Origin: Pristimantibacillus sp052113225
GTDB taxonomy: Bacteria; Bacillota; Bacilli; Paenibacillales; Paenibacillaceae
DNA length: 64,000 nt
Direction: 5' to 3'
Assembly: GCF_052113225.1 (NCBI RefSeq)
Contig: NZ_JBFRCT010000002.1
Location: 1-64,000 of the forward strand
Under the pieces are notes generated by a model that saw nothing but the letters and a program-made list of their open reading frames with translations, was not told the DNA's origin and searched no databases. Of this stretch, positions 8,871 to 16,825 are shown piece after piece. A program made the position numbers and the translations under genes. The first letter of the stretch is position 1. Each line of letters starts with the position of its first letter.

Positions 8871-9992
8871 ATGAAAAAGGCGACTGCGCTTTTGGCCGTC
8901 TGTCTGTTCCTGTTCGGCATTGCTCCGCATGCGTACGCGCATATGAACACATATGGATATTCCGACATCAACGTGAATGACGGGCAGCTTGAATACGACT
9001 TGTATTTGGATATTACAGAAGTGTCTCAGTGGATGGATATGCGCTCTAGCGGAGTGTTCATTATCGATCCAGACAAATCTTCTCCGTCAGAAGGAGAAGT
9101 ATCGTGGACGGAAGAAGATTTACGCCCTCTGATCGCGGATTCGCTTGTCTTAAAGGCAGGCGGTGAAACTCTAGAGCCAAAGATCGGAGAAATTGCAACA
9201 AAAAATAGAAACAACGGCTTATGCTTGTTCATGAAGCTTACATATGAGCTCCCGAGCGGTGCCTCTGAGTATATGATTAAATACAATTTTTTCTTTGATA
9301 CCGATCCGGCACATCAGAACTTCGCGACCATCCGTGAGGCGGGCTCTTCCAAGGATATAGTGTTTAACAGCGGCAACAAGACGGTGACCGAGATAATCGG
9401 CGCGTCGGCAGGGGATTCGTCTAAAACGACGGTCGAGGTGCCGAACTGGCTCATGTCGATGTGGGAGTATATACGGATTGGTGTCGAGCATATTTTGAGC
9501 GGAATCGATCATCTGCTCTTCATTGCAGCGCTTGTCATCGCTAAGCAGCGCAAGCGGGATTACGTGAAGGTGCTTACAGCCTTTACGATAGGACACAGCT
9601 TAACGATCGCGCTCTCGGCTCTTGAGGTCGTGAATTTGCCCGCAGCATTCGTCGAGCCAGCCATTGCGCTAAGCATCGCCTATGTGGCGGTCGAAAATAT
9701 TTGGCTCAAAAAGGTGAAGCGCCGCTGGATCATTGCCATGGGCTTTGGATTGATTCATGGCTTTGGCTTCGCCGAGGTGCTGCGTGGCGCAATGAGTGAC
9801 CGTTTCCTATTAACCCTGTTCTCGTTTAACGTAGGCGTTGAAATCGGCCAATTGGCTGTTCTGGCCGTACTGCTTCCGCTGCTCATTTGGGTTGGCCGCT
9901 ACAAAGCGTATAAGTACGCTAATTACGCAGCCTCTTCGTTCGTTGCAGTAATCGGACTATATTGGTTTGTAACACGGATTATCACAGGTTAA
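8871..9992 (+). CDS. HupE/UreJ-family integral membrane protein with extracytoplasmic N-terminal domain
   Basis: The product has a signal peptide (MKKATALLAVCLFLFGIAPHA). An extracytoplasmic beta-rich domain (about 25-195) follows. Then come about six membrane helices of the HupE/UreJ_2 type (about 205-373), with the family's SGIDHLLFIAAL, IGHSLTIAL, LIHGFGFAEVL and FNVGVEIGQ motifs. Relatives are annotated as hydrogenase/urease accessory or nickel/cobalt-type transporters, but no hydrogenase or urease genes lie in this window, so the metal role is only inferred. A GTG at 8862 is also possible. I prefer ATG 8871, because the AAGGAGG at 8852-8858 is only 3 nt from the GTG but 12 nt from the ATG. 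It sits alone between two terminators. Confidence 0.8.
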   Translation: MKKATALLAVCLFLFGIAPHAYAHMNTYGYSDINVNDGQLEYDLYLDITEVSQWMDMRSSGVFIIDPDKSSPSEGEVSWTEEDLRPLIADSLVLKAGGETLEPKIGEIATKNRNNGLCLFMKLTYELPSGASEYMIKYNFFFDTDPAHQNFATIREAGSSKDIVFNSGNKTVTEIIGASAGDSSKTTVEVPNWLMSMWEYIRIGVEHILSGIDHLLFIAALVIAKQRKRDYVKVLTAFTIGHSLTIALSALEVVNLPAAFVEPAIALSIAYVAVENIWLKKVKRRWIIAMGFGLIHGFGFAEVLRGAMSDRFLLTLFSFNVGVEIGQLAVLAVLLPLLIWVGRYKAYKYANYAASSFVAVIGLYWFVTRIITG

Positions 9993-10005
9993 ATGATGAA
10001 TCGAT

Positions 10006-10060
10006 AGCTCCCCTACGGTAGGCAGGTATAGTAACCCTGTTGCTGTAAGGGAGCTTTTTT
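10006..10060 (+). terminator. terminator after the HupE-like gene
   Basis: AGCTCCCCTAC (10006-10016) pairs with GTAAGGGAGCT (10045-10055) with one mismatch, followed by six T. Confidence 0.75.
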
Positions 10061-10174
10061 CAACTAAACTCTCCCATTTAAGAAAAACTTAATGTTTTCC
10101 CCCATTTTTAATTAAATAATTTTCCCTATCCTATTGTATAGATTGTACAGGAGGAGAAGGGAGAAAGTTTCTCT

Positions 10175-10423
10175 ATGGATCGGCATGTTAAGATCTCTAT
10201 ATTGCGGCGGTATGAGAATTATTGTTATCAGATCTGTCATTACCTTATACAGCACGAGCAACATGCATCCCAAGCAGCAAAGGAGGCTTTGCTCAGCATC
10301 GCCGGCGATGCTTATTTTTACACGGATTCAGACGAAACACGCAGGCAGAAGATCCTCCGTACAAGCATCCACAAATCGTTGTTGTGGCAAGGAAATGGGC
10401 TTCAACATCAAACAATGGTCTGA
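10175..10423 (+). CDS. small protein resembling part of a sigma-70 factor (tentative)
   Basis: This 82-aa product has a good ribosome site (GGAGGAGAAGGGAG about 12-25 nt upstream) and is followed 18 nt later by a strong terminator, so it looks like a real transcription unit. The sequence (ILRRYENYCYQICHYLIQHE, then a TRRQKILRTSIHKSLL stretch) recalls the region-2 helix of ECF sigma factors. There is no region 4, so it could not bind promoters as a normal sigma factor. It could be a truncated sigma factor, or a free-standing small regulator. I do not recognise a named family with certainty. Confidence 0.55.
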   Translation: MDRHVKISILRRYENYCYQICHYLIQHEQHASQAAKEALLSIAGDAYFYTDSDETRRQKILRTSIHKSLLWQGNGLQHQTMV

Positions 10424-10441
10424 TTGTATGGATTTACATAC

Positions 10442-10483
10442 AAAAAAACCTCTTCTCCCGATCTACGGAGAAGAGGTTTTTTT
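10442..10483. terminator. bidirectional terminator between small ORF and gdhA
   Basis: AACCTCTTCTCC pairs perfectly with GGAGAAGAGGTT across a short loop. It has an A run on the left and T7 on the right, so it serves the small plus-strand gene and the convergent gdhA. Confidence 0.9.
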
Positions 10484-10502
10484 AATTTATATATCTGAAT
10501 CC

Positions 10503-11882
10503 TTATACGCCTTGAGCAATCATCGCATCCGCGACTTTAACAAATCCGGCGATGTTAGCACCGATAACCAAGTTGCCAGGAACGCCGTATACTTCAGAAG
10601 CTTTTACGCTTTCGATGTAAATGCTATGCATAATCTGATGCAGCTTAGCATCAACCTCTTCGAATGTCCAAGACAGTCGTTGGCTGTTCTGAGCCATTTC
10701 CAAAGCGGAAACAGAAACCCCGCCTGCGTTTGCCGCTTTCGCTGGAGCGAAGAGGACTTTGTTGTCGAGGAACACATCGATCGCTTCCAATGTGGAAGGC
10801 ATATTAGCACCTTCACCAACGGCTTTGACACCATTGCTTACAAGAATCTCAGCAGATTCTTTGTCGATTTCGTTTTGTGTTGCACATGGCAGAGCAATAT
10901 CACAAGCAATTGTCCAGATGCCAGAGCAGCCTTCTACGTAAATAGCATCGGTATGCTCAAGTACGTAGTCTTTAATTCTGCGGTTCTCTACCTCTTTCAA
11001 ACGTTTAACTGTATCGAGGTTAATGCCGGCTTCATGATAAATGTAACCACTGGAATCACTGCAAGCTACGACTTTTGCGCCCAATTGGAGCGCTTTCTCC
11101 ATCGCATAGATCGATACGTTGCCTGAACCAGATACAACAACGGTGCTTCTATTGAAGCTGTATCCTTTGCTTTTGAGCATCTCATCAACAAAGTACACGC
11201 AGCCATAACCAGTAGCTTCTTTACGAGCAAGGCTTCCGCCGTAACCGAGTCCTTTACCTGTCAGAACACCTGCTTCGTAGGCGCCAACCAGCTTTTTGTA
11301 TTGTCCAAACATGTAGCCGATTTCTCTAGCGCCAACACCAATATCGCCCGCTGGAACGTCAGTATCCGGACCGATGTGCTTGCTGAGCTCAGTCATAAAG
11401 CTTTGGCAGAAGCGCATAATTTCAAGATCTGATTTTCCTTTTGGATCAAAGTCAGCTCCACCTTTACCGCCGCCAATTGCTTGCCCCGTTAACGAGTTTT
11501 TGAAGATTTGCTCGAATCCGAGGAATTTGATGATACTAGCGTTTACAGAAGGGTGGAAGCGTAAGCCGCCTTTATAAGGGCCGATGGCATTGTTGAATTG
11601 AACACGGAAACCACGGTTCACTTTAACGTTGCCATTGTCGTCAGTCCAAGGTACTCTAAACGAAATTAACCGATCCGGCTCGACTAAACGATCAAGAACG
11701 GCGTGCTCGATATATTTCGGATTCTGGGAGAGCACAGGAATTAAGGAAAGGAATACTTCCTTTACTGCTTGATGAAATTCGGTTTCACCCGGATTACGTT
11801 TTTGAACCGTTTCAAATAGCTGGTCGATATAGTCGTGTGCAATTCCTGTGTTTGCTTGTTCCACTTCCTGTATGATACTCAT
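10503..11882 (-). CDS. gdhA: NADP-specific glutamate dehydrogenase
   Basis: GdhA aminates 2-oxoglutarate to glutamate using NADPH and ammonia in the cytoplasm. The 459-aa product matches the usual length of the hexameric bacterial enzyme. Visible family motifs are GPYKGGLRFHPSVN, the catalytic-lysine segment IGGGKGGADFDPKGKSD, DVPAGDIGVGAREIGYMFGQ and the Rossmann segment VVSGSGNVSIYAMEKA. The start at 11882 is preceded on its strand by AGGGAG about 9 nt away. The gene is divergent from a GltC-like LysR regulator (12026), which suggests nitrogen-dependent control of glutamate synthesis. Confidence 0.97.
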   Translation of the reverse strand: MSIIQEVEQANTGIAHDYIDQLFETVQKRNPGETEFHQAVKEVFLSLIPVLSQNPKYIEHAVLDRLVEPDRLISFRVPWTDDNGNVKVNRGFRVQFNNAIGPYKGGLRFHPSVNASIIKFLGFEQIFKNSLTGQAIGGGKGGADFDPKGKSDLEIMRFCQSFMTELSKHIGPDTDVPAGDIGVGAREIGYMFGQYKKLVGAYEAGVLTGKGLGYGGSLARKEATGYGCVYFVDEMLKSKGYSFNRSTVVVSGSGNVSIYAMEKALQLGAKVVACSDSSGYIYHEAGINLDTVKRLKEVENRRIKDYVLEHTDAIYVEGCSGIWTIACDIALPCATQNEIDKESAEILVSNGVKAVGEGANMPSTLEAIDVFLDNKVLFAPAKAANAGGVSVSALEMAQNSQRLSWTFEEVDAKLHQIMHSIYIESVKASEVYGVPGNLVIGANIAGFVKVADAMIAQGV

Positions 11883-11992
11883 GACGACAACACTCCCTAA
11901 TATGGATGTATAACATTTTTCTTTTTTGATTTAGTAGTTTAATATTAATATCAAATATTTAATCGCAACAATATTCAGATAAGATAAAGTTG

Positions 11993-12007
11993 ATGCGTTT
12001 TACGCAT
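11993..12007. promoter_or_regulatory. LysR-type operator candidate (T-N11-A dyad)
   Basis: ATGCGT-TTT-ACGCAT is a perfect 6+3+6 dyad containing the T-N11-A core expected of LysR-family binding sites. It sits 18 bases before the start of the LysR-type gene, in the region shared with gdhA. It is a candidate autoregulatory and/or gdhA control site. Confidence 0.55.
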
Positions 12008-12025
12008 AAAGGATCGTGGATTTGA

Positions 12026-12925
12026 GTGGAATTTAGACAAATGAGATATTTTATGGAAGTTGCAAGAAGAGAACATGTCACAGAAGCCGCGAATGTTCTT
12101 CATGTTGCGCAATCCTCAGTCAGCAGGCAATTAGCCCAATTGGAAAGTGAATTAGGGGTAGATCTGTTTATTCGTAACGGACGGAGAGTAAAGCTGACTC
12201 CGATAGGGAAGATCTTCCTGCAGCGCGTAGAGCAGATGATGAACATGATGAGCGAGGCTGAAAGAGAAGTGAAGGAATATCTGGATCCGGAAAAAGGGGT
12301 CGTTCGAATTGCTTTTCCGATCAGCTTGGCGGCTCATGTTTTGCCTAAGGCCATATATGCCTTTCGAAAACGGTATCCAGAAGCTAAATTTCAGATGAGA
12401 CAAGCCCTCTATGCTGATTTGGTTGACGGTGTCATTGAAGGTGAATTTAATCTGGCTATGATCGCCCCGCTGCCTAGTGAAGATAAGCATATTAAGCAGA
12501 AGCTGCTGTTTACAGAACGGATTGTGACGCTTCTGCCTATTCATCATCCGCTCGCTCATCGACCAAGTATTCAGTTGTCTGAGATAAAGGATGAATCCTT
12601 TGTCACACTGCCTGAAGGGACTATCTTCCGGAAAATTGTCATGAATGCCTGCAGTGAACTCGGATTTACGCCTCATATTGCCTTTGAAGGTGATGATATC
12701 GATGCGTTAAAAGGGTTAGTGTCAGCAGGACTCGGGATAGCGCTTATGCCTGAAGTCACCTTGGTGGAGAGCATCCCGCAATCAACGGTAAAAATTCCGA
12801 TAGCGGATCCCACTGTGACACGAAGCATCGGCATCATCTGCCCAACACAGCGTAAATTGCTTCCGACGGAGCAGTTGTTCTATCAGTTTCTTGAGGAATT
12901 TTATACACCGGATTATAAGCTGTAA
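12026..12925 (+). CDS. gltC: LysR-family regulator, GltC-like
   Basis: This 299-aa regulator has an N-terminal winged HTH (about 1-60, AANVLHVAQSSVSRQLAQLE) and a C-terminal substrate-binding domain (about 90-290). Similarity to Bacillus GltC is evident along the whole length (MEFRQMRYFMEVA, YLDPEKGVVRIAFPISLA, EGDDIDALKGLVSAGLGIAL). GltC controls glutamate synthase in response to 2-oxoglutarate and glutamate. Here the divergent partner is gdhA, so control of glutamate dehydrogenase is the natural inference. It starts with GTG, with AAAGGAT upstream. Orthology with GltC is probable but not proven. Confidence 0.85.
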   Translation: MEFRQMRYFMEVARREHVTEAANVLHVAQSSVSRQLAQLESELGVDLFIRNGRRVKLTPIGKIFLQRVEQMMNMMSEAEREVKEYLDPEKGVVRIAFPISLAAHVLPKAIYAFRKRYPEAKFQMRQALYADLVDGVIEGEFNLAMIAPLPSEDKHIKQKLLFTERIVTLLPIHHPLAHRPSIQLSEIKDESFVTLPEGTIFRKIVMNACSELGFTPHIAFEGDDIDALKGLVSAGLGIALMPEVTLVESIPQSTVKIPIADPTVTRSIGIICPTQRKLLPTEQLFYQFLEEFYTPDYKL

Positions 12926-12928
12926 AGC

Positions 12929-12973
12929 AAGGCTGCCTTTGCGATCACGAGACGCGAGAGGCGGCCTTTTTAT
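12929..12973 (+). terminator. terminator after the LysR-type gene
   Basis: AAGGCTGCCT (12929-12938) pairs with AGGCGGCCTT (12959-12968) with one T-G pair, followed by T-rich sequence. Confidence 0.8.
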
Positions 12974-13007
12974 TTGGCTTCGAGCCAAAAATAACTTTAA
13001 AAAAGGC

Positions 13008-13066
13008 TTTACAGGACACCAAATGGTGTTATATTATAAAGACAGAAAAGGACACTAAATGGTGTC
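13008..13066 (+). promoter_or_regulatory. doxX promoter overlapped by two copies of an operator
   Basis: A sigma-A type promoter is visible, with TTTACA (13008-13013), an 18-bp spacer and TATTAT (13032-13037). The spacer is filled by GGACACCAAATGGTGTT (13014-13030), whose core ACACCA-AA-TGGTGT is a perfect dyad. A second copy, GGACACTAAATGGTGTC, lies at 13050-13066, 36 bp downstream and just past the expected start of transcription. One site within the spacer and one just downstream is the classic layout for repression. The regulator is not encoded next to it. Confidence 0.75.
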
Positions 13067-13100
13067 GGTTAAAATGAACAAATAAGGGAGAGGTTTTGAA

Positions 13101-13457
13101 ATGCATATACTAGCTATCATTCTTCAAAGCTGGCTGCTTTTCTCCATGGCTTTCTTTGGCGGAAGCAAGCTTGCAGGAGCGGGACATCAGGTTGAATTAT
13201 TTGATTCGATCAAACTGCCACAATGGTTCCGCGTCATCACAGGTATCGTTCAAATTGCTGCATGTATTGGACTTATTATCGGTTACTGGTACGGCGAGAT
13301 TGCGGTGTGGTCAGCTATATTAGTAGGTATTATGATGCTTATTGCCATTCTTTCGCATCTCAGAGTCAAGCATCCATTTGGCAAAGTATTTCCAGCCATC
13401 TTGAATCTCGTGATAGCTGCTGCCGTCGTTTGCTTATTTGCAGATAAACTAGGTTAA
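13101..13457 (+). CDS. DoxX-like family membrane protein
   Basis: The 118-aa product is a four-helix membrane protein of the DoxX-like type (helices near 5-25, 45-65, 70-88 and 95-115). It carries the family's FGGSKLAGAGHQVE segment after the first helix. DoxX-like proteins are small membrane proteins often linked to quinone or oxidative stress responses, but the reaction is not defined. AGGGAGAGG gives a good ribosome site for ATG 13101. Expression is probably controlled through the paired operator upstream. It is a single-gene unit with its own terminator. Confidence 0.82.
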   Translation: MHILAIILQSWLLFSMAFFGGSKLAGAGHQVELFDSIKLPQWFRVITGIVQIAACIGLIIGYWYGEIAVWSAILVGIMMLIAILSHLRVKHPFGKVFPAILNLVIAAAVVCLFADKLG

Positions 13458-13461
13458 TGAC

Positions 13462-13502
13462 AAAAAACCGGCACACTGATCCACTCAGTTTGCCGGTTTT
13501 TT
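13462..13502 (+). terminator. terminator after the DoxX-like gene
   Basis: ACCGGCA and TGCCGGT flank an inner ACTGA/TCAGT stem. An A6 run precedes the structure and T6 follows it. Confidence 0.88.
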
Positions 13503-13709
13503 GTATGCTAATGAAGATATTGTGATAAAATTTACCAAAAATTAACCACTAAGATAGTAAATTGATCACTTTATTTGGAATGGATATTCCTATAAAATAT
13601 TGGTAGTAAAATGTTCCATTTATGCGAACAAGATTCATCTCGCCATATAACGGTGAAGTATAAGCAGGTCCATTTTGGATGAAATCAATTGATGTGAGGA
13701 GTGCGTGAA

Positions 13710-14666
13710 ATGACAGAGAAAACCGTAAACAAGAAGGTTGTGCTGGAGCCGGAGGCATTGAAATTGACGCAGGATACGGCAAAACCACCGTATTTGTTCC
13801 AACTTGGTCCGGATAAGGGCCGAGAAACGGTGGATGAGCTTCAAGCCGGAGATATTCCGAAACCGCCTGTCGTTATTACCGATCTGATGATTGAAGGCGG
13901 TCCAAATGGGCAGGTATCGATCCGCATTCTTCGTTCTCCTAATGCAACGAAGAAGCTGCCTGCTATTTTATATATCCATGGTGCCGGTTGGGTGTTTGGT
14001 AACAATCATACCCACGATCGTCTTATCCGAGAACTAGCGGTTGGTGCCGAAGCGGCGGTCGTTTTTCCGAATTACAGTTTGTCGCCGGAAGCGAAGTACC
14101 CAACGGCCATTGAAGAAATCTATGCAACGCTGCAATGGATTGCGCAGAATGGTGAAGAGAATGGCTTGGATACAAGCCGGCTCTATATTGCAGGGGATAG
14201 CGTCGGAGGCAATATGACGGCGGCCATTACGCTGCTTGCCAAAGAGCGGAAAGGTCCAGAAATCCATAAGCAGCTGCTCTTCTATCCGGTTACGGATGCA
14301 GGGAATGACACCGAATCCTATTCCGAATTTGCAACTGGTTACTACCTCCGTCGGGATGCCATGGCCTGGTTCTGGGATCAATATACGACCAAGCCGAGCG
14401 AGCGAGACGAAATTTATGCATCTCCACTACGTGCGACAACCGAGCAGCTTACGGGCTTGCCGCCAGCACTGATTATAACAGCAGAAGCCGATGTCCTTCG
14501 TGATGAAGGCGAAGCTTATGCGAATAAGCTTCGCGAGGCGGGTGTACGGGTAACGCAAGCGCGATTCCAAGGAACGATACATGATTTCGTCATGCTGAAT
14601 GCCTTGGCAGATACTTCAGCAGCACGTGGAGCGATTTTGCTTGCCAACGCCTGGTTGAAAGAATAA
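13710..14666 (+). CDS. alpha/beta hydrolase, HSL-type esterase/lipase
   Basis: This cytoplasmic carboxylesterase candidate belongs to the hormone-sensitive-lipase group. The oxyanion-hole motif is HGAGWVFG (HGAG where HGGG is usual). The nucleophile elbow is GDSVGGN, and the Asp and His of the triad are in EADVLRDEGEAYA and HDFVM. Its 318 residues are the normal family length. ATG 13710 is chosen over GTG 13701 because GAGGAG lies 8 nt upstream of the ATG and overlaps the GTG. The natural substrate cannot be told. A GAPDH paralogue follows 60 nt later, possibly on the same transcript. Confidence 0.88.
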   Translation: MTEKTVNKKVVLEPEALKLTQDTAKPPYLFQLGPDKGRETVDELQAGDIPKPPVVITDLMIEGGPNGQVSIRILRSPNATKKLPAILYIHGAGWVFGNNHTHDRLIRELAVGAEAAVVFPNYSLSPEAKYPTAIEEIYATLQWIAQNGEENGLDTSRLYIAGDSVGGNMTAAITLLAKERKGPEIHKQLLFYPVTDAGNDTESYSEFATGYYLRRDAMAWFWDQYTTKPSERDEIYASPLRATTEQLTGLPPALIITAEADVLRDEGEAYANKLREAGVRVTQARFQGTIHDFVMLNALADTSAARGAILLANAWLKE

Positions 14667-14698
14667 CGTCCCGATATCCATTTAATTAAAATAACGAA

Positions 14699-14712
14699 GC
14701 GTATCCATACGC
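14699..14712. promoter_or_regulatory. short perfect dyad before the GAPDH paralogue
   Basis: GCGTAT-CC-ATACGC is a perfect 6+2+6 dyad ending 14 bases before ATG 14727 and just upstream of the ribosome site. It may be an operator or a small hairpin affecting translation. Confidence 0.3.
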
Positions 14713-14726
14713 GTGAGGAGAAATGA

Positions 14727-15725
14727 ATGAATAATATCGCTATATTTGGTTTTGGTCGTATCGGAAGACAGCTGCTTCGCGTAGCTTTGCAGGATCAGCT
14801 GTTCGTGCCGGTGTCGATCTCGGATATTAAAGACGAAGCGACGCTTGCAGCGCTATTCGAGGTAGACACGAATTACAAGCGTTGGCCGGAGTCCGTAACA
14901 GGTACAGAAGGGACGATTAAGATTGGCGATCGTTCCATTCTCTATCTTAACTCATCGCAGGAAATTCCGAATTGGAGTGAGCTTGGCGTTGAACTTGTCA
15001 TCGACTGTACTGGCCGGGCAGTGACGAGACAAGTTGCACAGCTTCACCTAGAGCGTGGAGCAAAGCGAGTGCTCGTGAGCGGACCAAGCAAATCGCTCGA
15101 AGATTGTGATGCTGTTCTGTTGAAAGGAATAAACCTGGACAGCTTTGACCCGGAAAAGCATAAAATCATCAGTATGGCGAGCTGCACTACCAATGCACTT
15201 GCTCCTGTCGTTAAGCTGGTGCGTGAAAACTATGGCATCCAGTATGGGTTATTCTCGACCGTTCATTCCTATACGAATACGCAATCGCTGACGGATCAAC
15301 CGATGAGGGACCGCCGGGATTCATGGGCAGCTGCGGAAAATATCATTCCTTCTTCTTCAGGTGCGGCGAAGGCGCTTAAGTTCATTTGGCCCGATCTGCA
15401 GATTACGGGCAAAGCCTACCGAATCCCGACACGTACCGGCAGTATTGCTGAGCTCAATCTGGTGACTGAGAAGCCGTGTACAGCAGAAGAGATTAATGAT
15501 ATGTTCCGGCAAGCTGCACAGAAAGAGCCACTCAAAGGGGTTCTTGATGTGCTGGAAGGACAATGGGCTTCCTCACGTATTGTAGGCGACTCCCATTCTT
15601 CGATCATTGACCTGCCGCTCACACATGTACAGGGCGGGCTGTTATCTGTGGCCGCTTGGTATGATAATGAGTGGGGTTATGCCTCCCGCCTAGCTGAAGT
15701 AGCTGCCTTTTTAAGCCGGAGTTAA
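14727..15725 (+). CDS. glyceraldehyde-3-phosphate dehydrogenase-like protein (divergent paralogue)
   Basis: The 332-aa product has the GAPDH fold. It has an N-terminal NAD(P)-binding Rossmann segment (IAIFGFGRIGRQLLRVA), the catalytic Cys near 153 in SCTTN, the catalytic His near 180 in VHSYTN, and the C-terminal YDNEWGYASRL motif. Several usually conserved segments are altered (VHSYTNTQ, PSSSGAAKAL), so it is unlikely to be the main glycolytic GapA. It could be a GapB-type, erythrose-4-phosphate or specialised enzyme. It stands outside any glycolytic operon, after an esterase gene. GTGAGGAG precedes the start. Confidence 0.85.
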   Translation: MNNIAIFGFGRIGRQLLRVALQDQLFVPVSISDIKDEATLAALFEVDTNYKRWPESVTGTEGTIKIGDRSILYLNSSQEIPNWSELGVELVIDCTGRAVTRQVAQLHLERGAKRVLVSGPSKSLEDCDAVLLKGINLDSFDPEKHKIISMASCTTNALAPVVKLVRENYGIQYGLFSTVHSYTNTQSLTDQPMRDRRDSWAAAENIIPSSSGAAKALKFIWPDLQITGKAYRIPTRTGSIAELNLVTEKPCTAEEINDMFRQAAQKEPLKGVLDVLEGQWASSRIVGDSHSSIIDLPLTHVQGGLLSVAAWYDNEWGYASRLAEVAAFLSRS

Positions 15726-15738
15726 TTTTATAAAAACC

Positions 15739-15771
15739 AAAACCGCTTTCTCCTGGGAGAAGGCGGTTTTT
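15739..15771. terminator. bidirectional terminator between GAPDH paralogue and SDR
   Basis: CCGCTTTCTCC pairs with GGAGAAGGCGG with one T-G pair. An A-rich left flank and T5 on the right suit both convergent genes. Confidence 0.88.
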
Positions 15772-15786
15772 CTAAGCTGAAACCTT

Positions 15787-16701
15787 TTATCTATAACCGC
15801 TAATGTCTGCCGGCATACCCGCATCCATAACCTCAACGAGGTAAGGCCAGCAATTAGGCCGGGAACCATCCAGATCGGTGAAGCCATACACCTGAGCAAG
15901 TTGACCGCTTGAAAGGGATTGTCCATTCCAACGGTTCATATCGGGATCCCCTGCAAGTGCAGCAATCGCACGCCCTACGTAACGGGGAGATTCTGAAATA
16001 AGAAAATGAGGTTCTATTGAAGCAGCATCCTGCCAGTTATCTTCCTTCACCTTGAAATGCTCCAGCATAATCTCGGAACGAAGCCAGCCAGGGGTCATTG
16101 CGACTGCCGTGCAATCAAAGGACTTAACCTCTTGAGCAAGTGCCCAAGCCATACGAATGACCGAGGTTTTCGCTTGATCATAGAACATGGATACTCTGTA
16201 ATTTTGTTGATTGTATTCGGCAGTTCCATCCGTCATCTCCACAATAAGTCCATTCTTGTTCTTGATGATAAGGGGAAGAGCATAGTGACTCGTAATGAGA
16301 TGGGTATCGATGGCGAGTCTCAGCATACGCAGACCTTTATCCAGTGAATGCTCCCACACCGGTACATGCCATTCCGCGAGATTCTCACCCCCCCATATAT
16401 CATTGACCAGAATATCAAGCCGGCCCTGTTCTTGTTCGATTCGCTTCACCAGGGCCGCCACCTGTTCCGGCACCAAATGGTCCACCTGTAAGGCAATTCC
16501 TTGTCCGCCTGCCTTCGTAACAAGCTCTGCTGTTTCTTCAATTGTTTCGGCCCGGTTGTATTCAGAACGTTCCGACCGTGTTGTACGTCCAGTGACATAT
16601 ACCGTTGCTCCGGCTGCTCCTAATTCGATCGCAATACCGCGCCCGGCTCCTCGTGTTGCCCCAGCCACTAAAGCGATTTTCCCAAGCAAAGACTTCATCA
16701 T
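15787..16701 (-). CDS. short-chain dehydrogenase/reductase (SDR)
   Basis: This 304-aa NAD(P)-dependent oxidoreductase has the cofactor-binding motif GATRGAGRG near 14-22 and the catalytic YDQAK (Tyr-x3-Lys) near 175. The usual NNAG motif is replaced by NDIWGG, as in a subgroup of longer SDRs. GAGGAGG lies 5-8 nt before the paired ATG codons on the minus strand. The gene is divergent from a WYL regulator (16826), which may control it. The substrate is unknown. Confidence 0.9.
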   Translation of the reverse strand: MMKSLLGKIALVAGATRGAGRGIAIELGAAGATVYVTGRTTRSERSEYNRAETIEETAELVTKAGGQGIALQVDHLVPEQVAALVKRIEQEQGRLDILVNDIWGGENLAEWHVPVWEHSLDKGLRMLRLAIDTHLITSHYALPLIIKNKNGLIVEMTDGTAEYNQQNYRVSMFYDQAKTSVIRMAWALAQEVKSFDCTAVAMTPGWLRSEIMLEHFKVKEDNWQDAASIEPHFLISESPRYVGRAIAALAGDPDMNRWNGQSLSSGQLAQVYGFTDLDGSRPNCWPYLVEVMDAGMPADISGYR

Positions 16702-16765
16702 TTATCCTCCTCAAAAGTTTACTTCGTAAGTATTAGCTTTAGTTAAATCTAAGAATATTGTAGAC

Positions 16766-16789
16766 TATAATGACGACATCTTTTGTCAT
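16766..16789. promoter_or_regulatory. possible promoter and operator between SDR and WYL regulator
   Basis: TATAAT (16766-16771) on the plus strand is a candidate -10 box. It overlaps the dyad ATGAC (16770-16774) / GTCAT (16785-16789). No convincing -35 box is seen. It may be an autoregulatory site for the WYL regulator. Confidence 0.3.
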
Positions 16790-16825
16790 ATATAAAATAT
16801 CTTCTTTGAGTGAAGGTGAACATAA

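Noticed and set aside
10134..11126. 330-codon open frame on the plus strand
   Set aside because: It crosses a strong terminator and runs antisense through gdhA. Its composition is not protein-like, and the small ORF at 10175 in another frame has the proper ribosome site.
12152..12676. 174-codon open frame antisense to the LysR-type gene
   Set aside because: The LysR-type regulator is unmistakable on the plus strand; this is a shadow.
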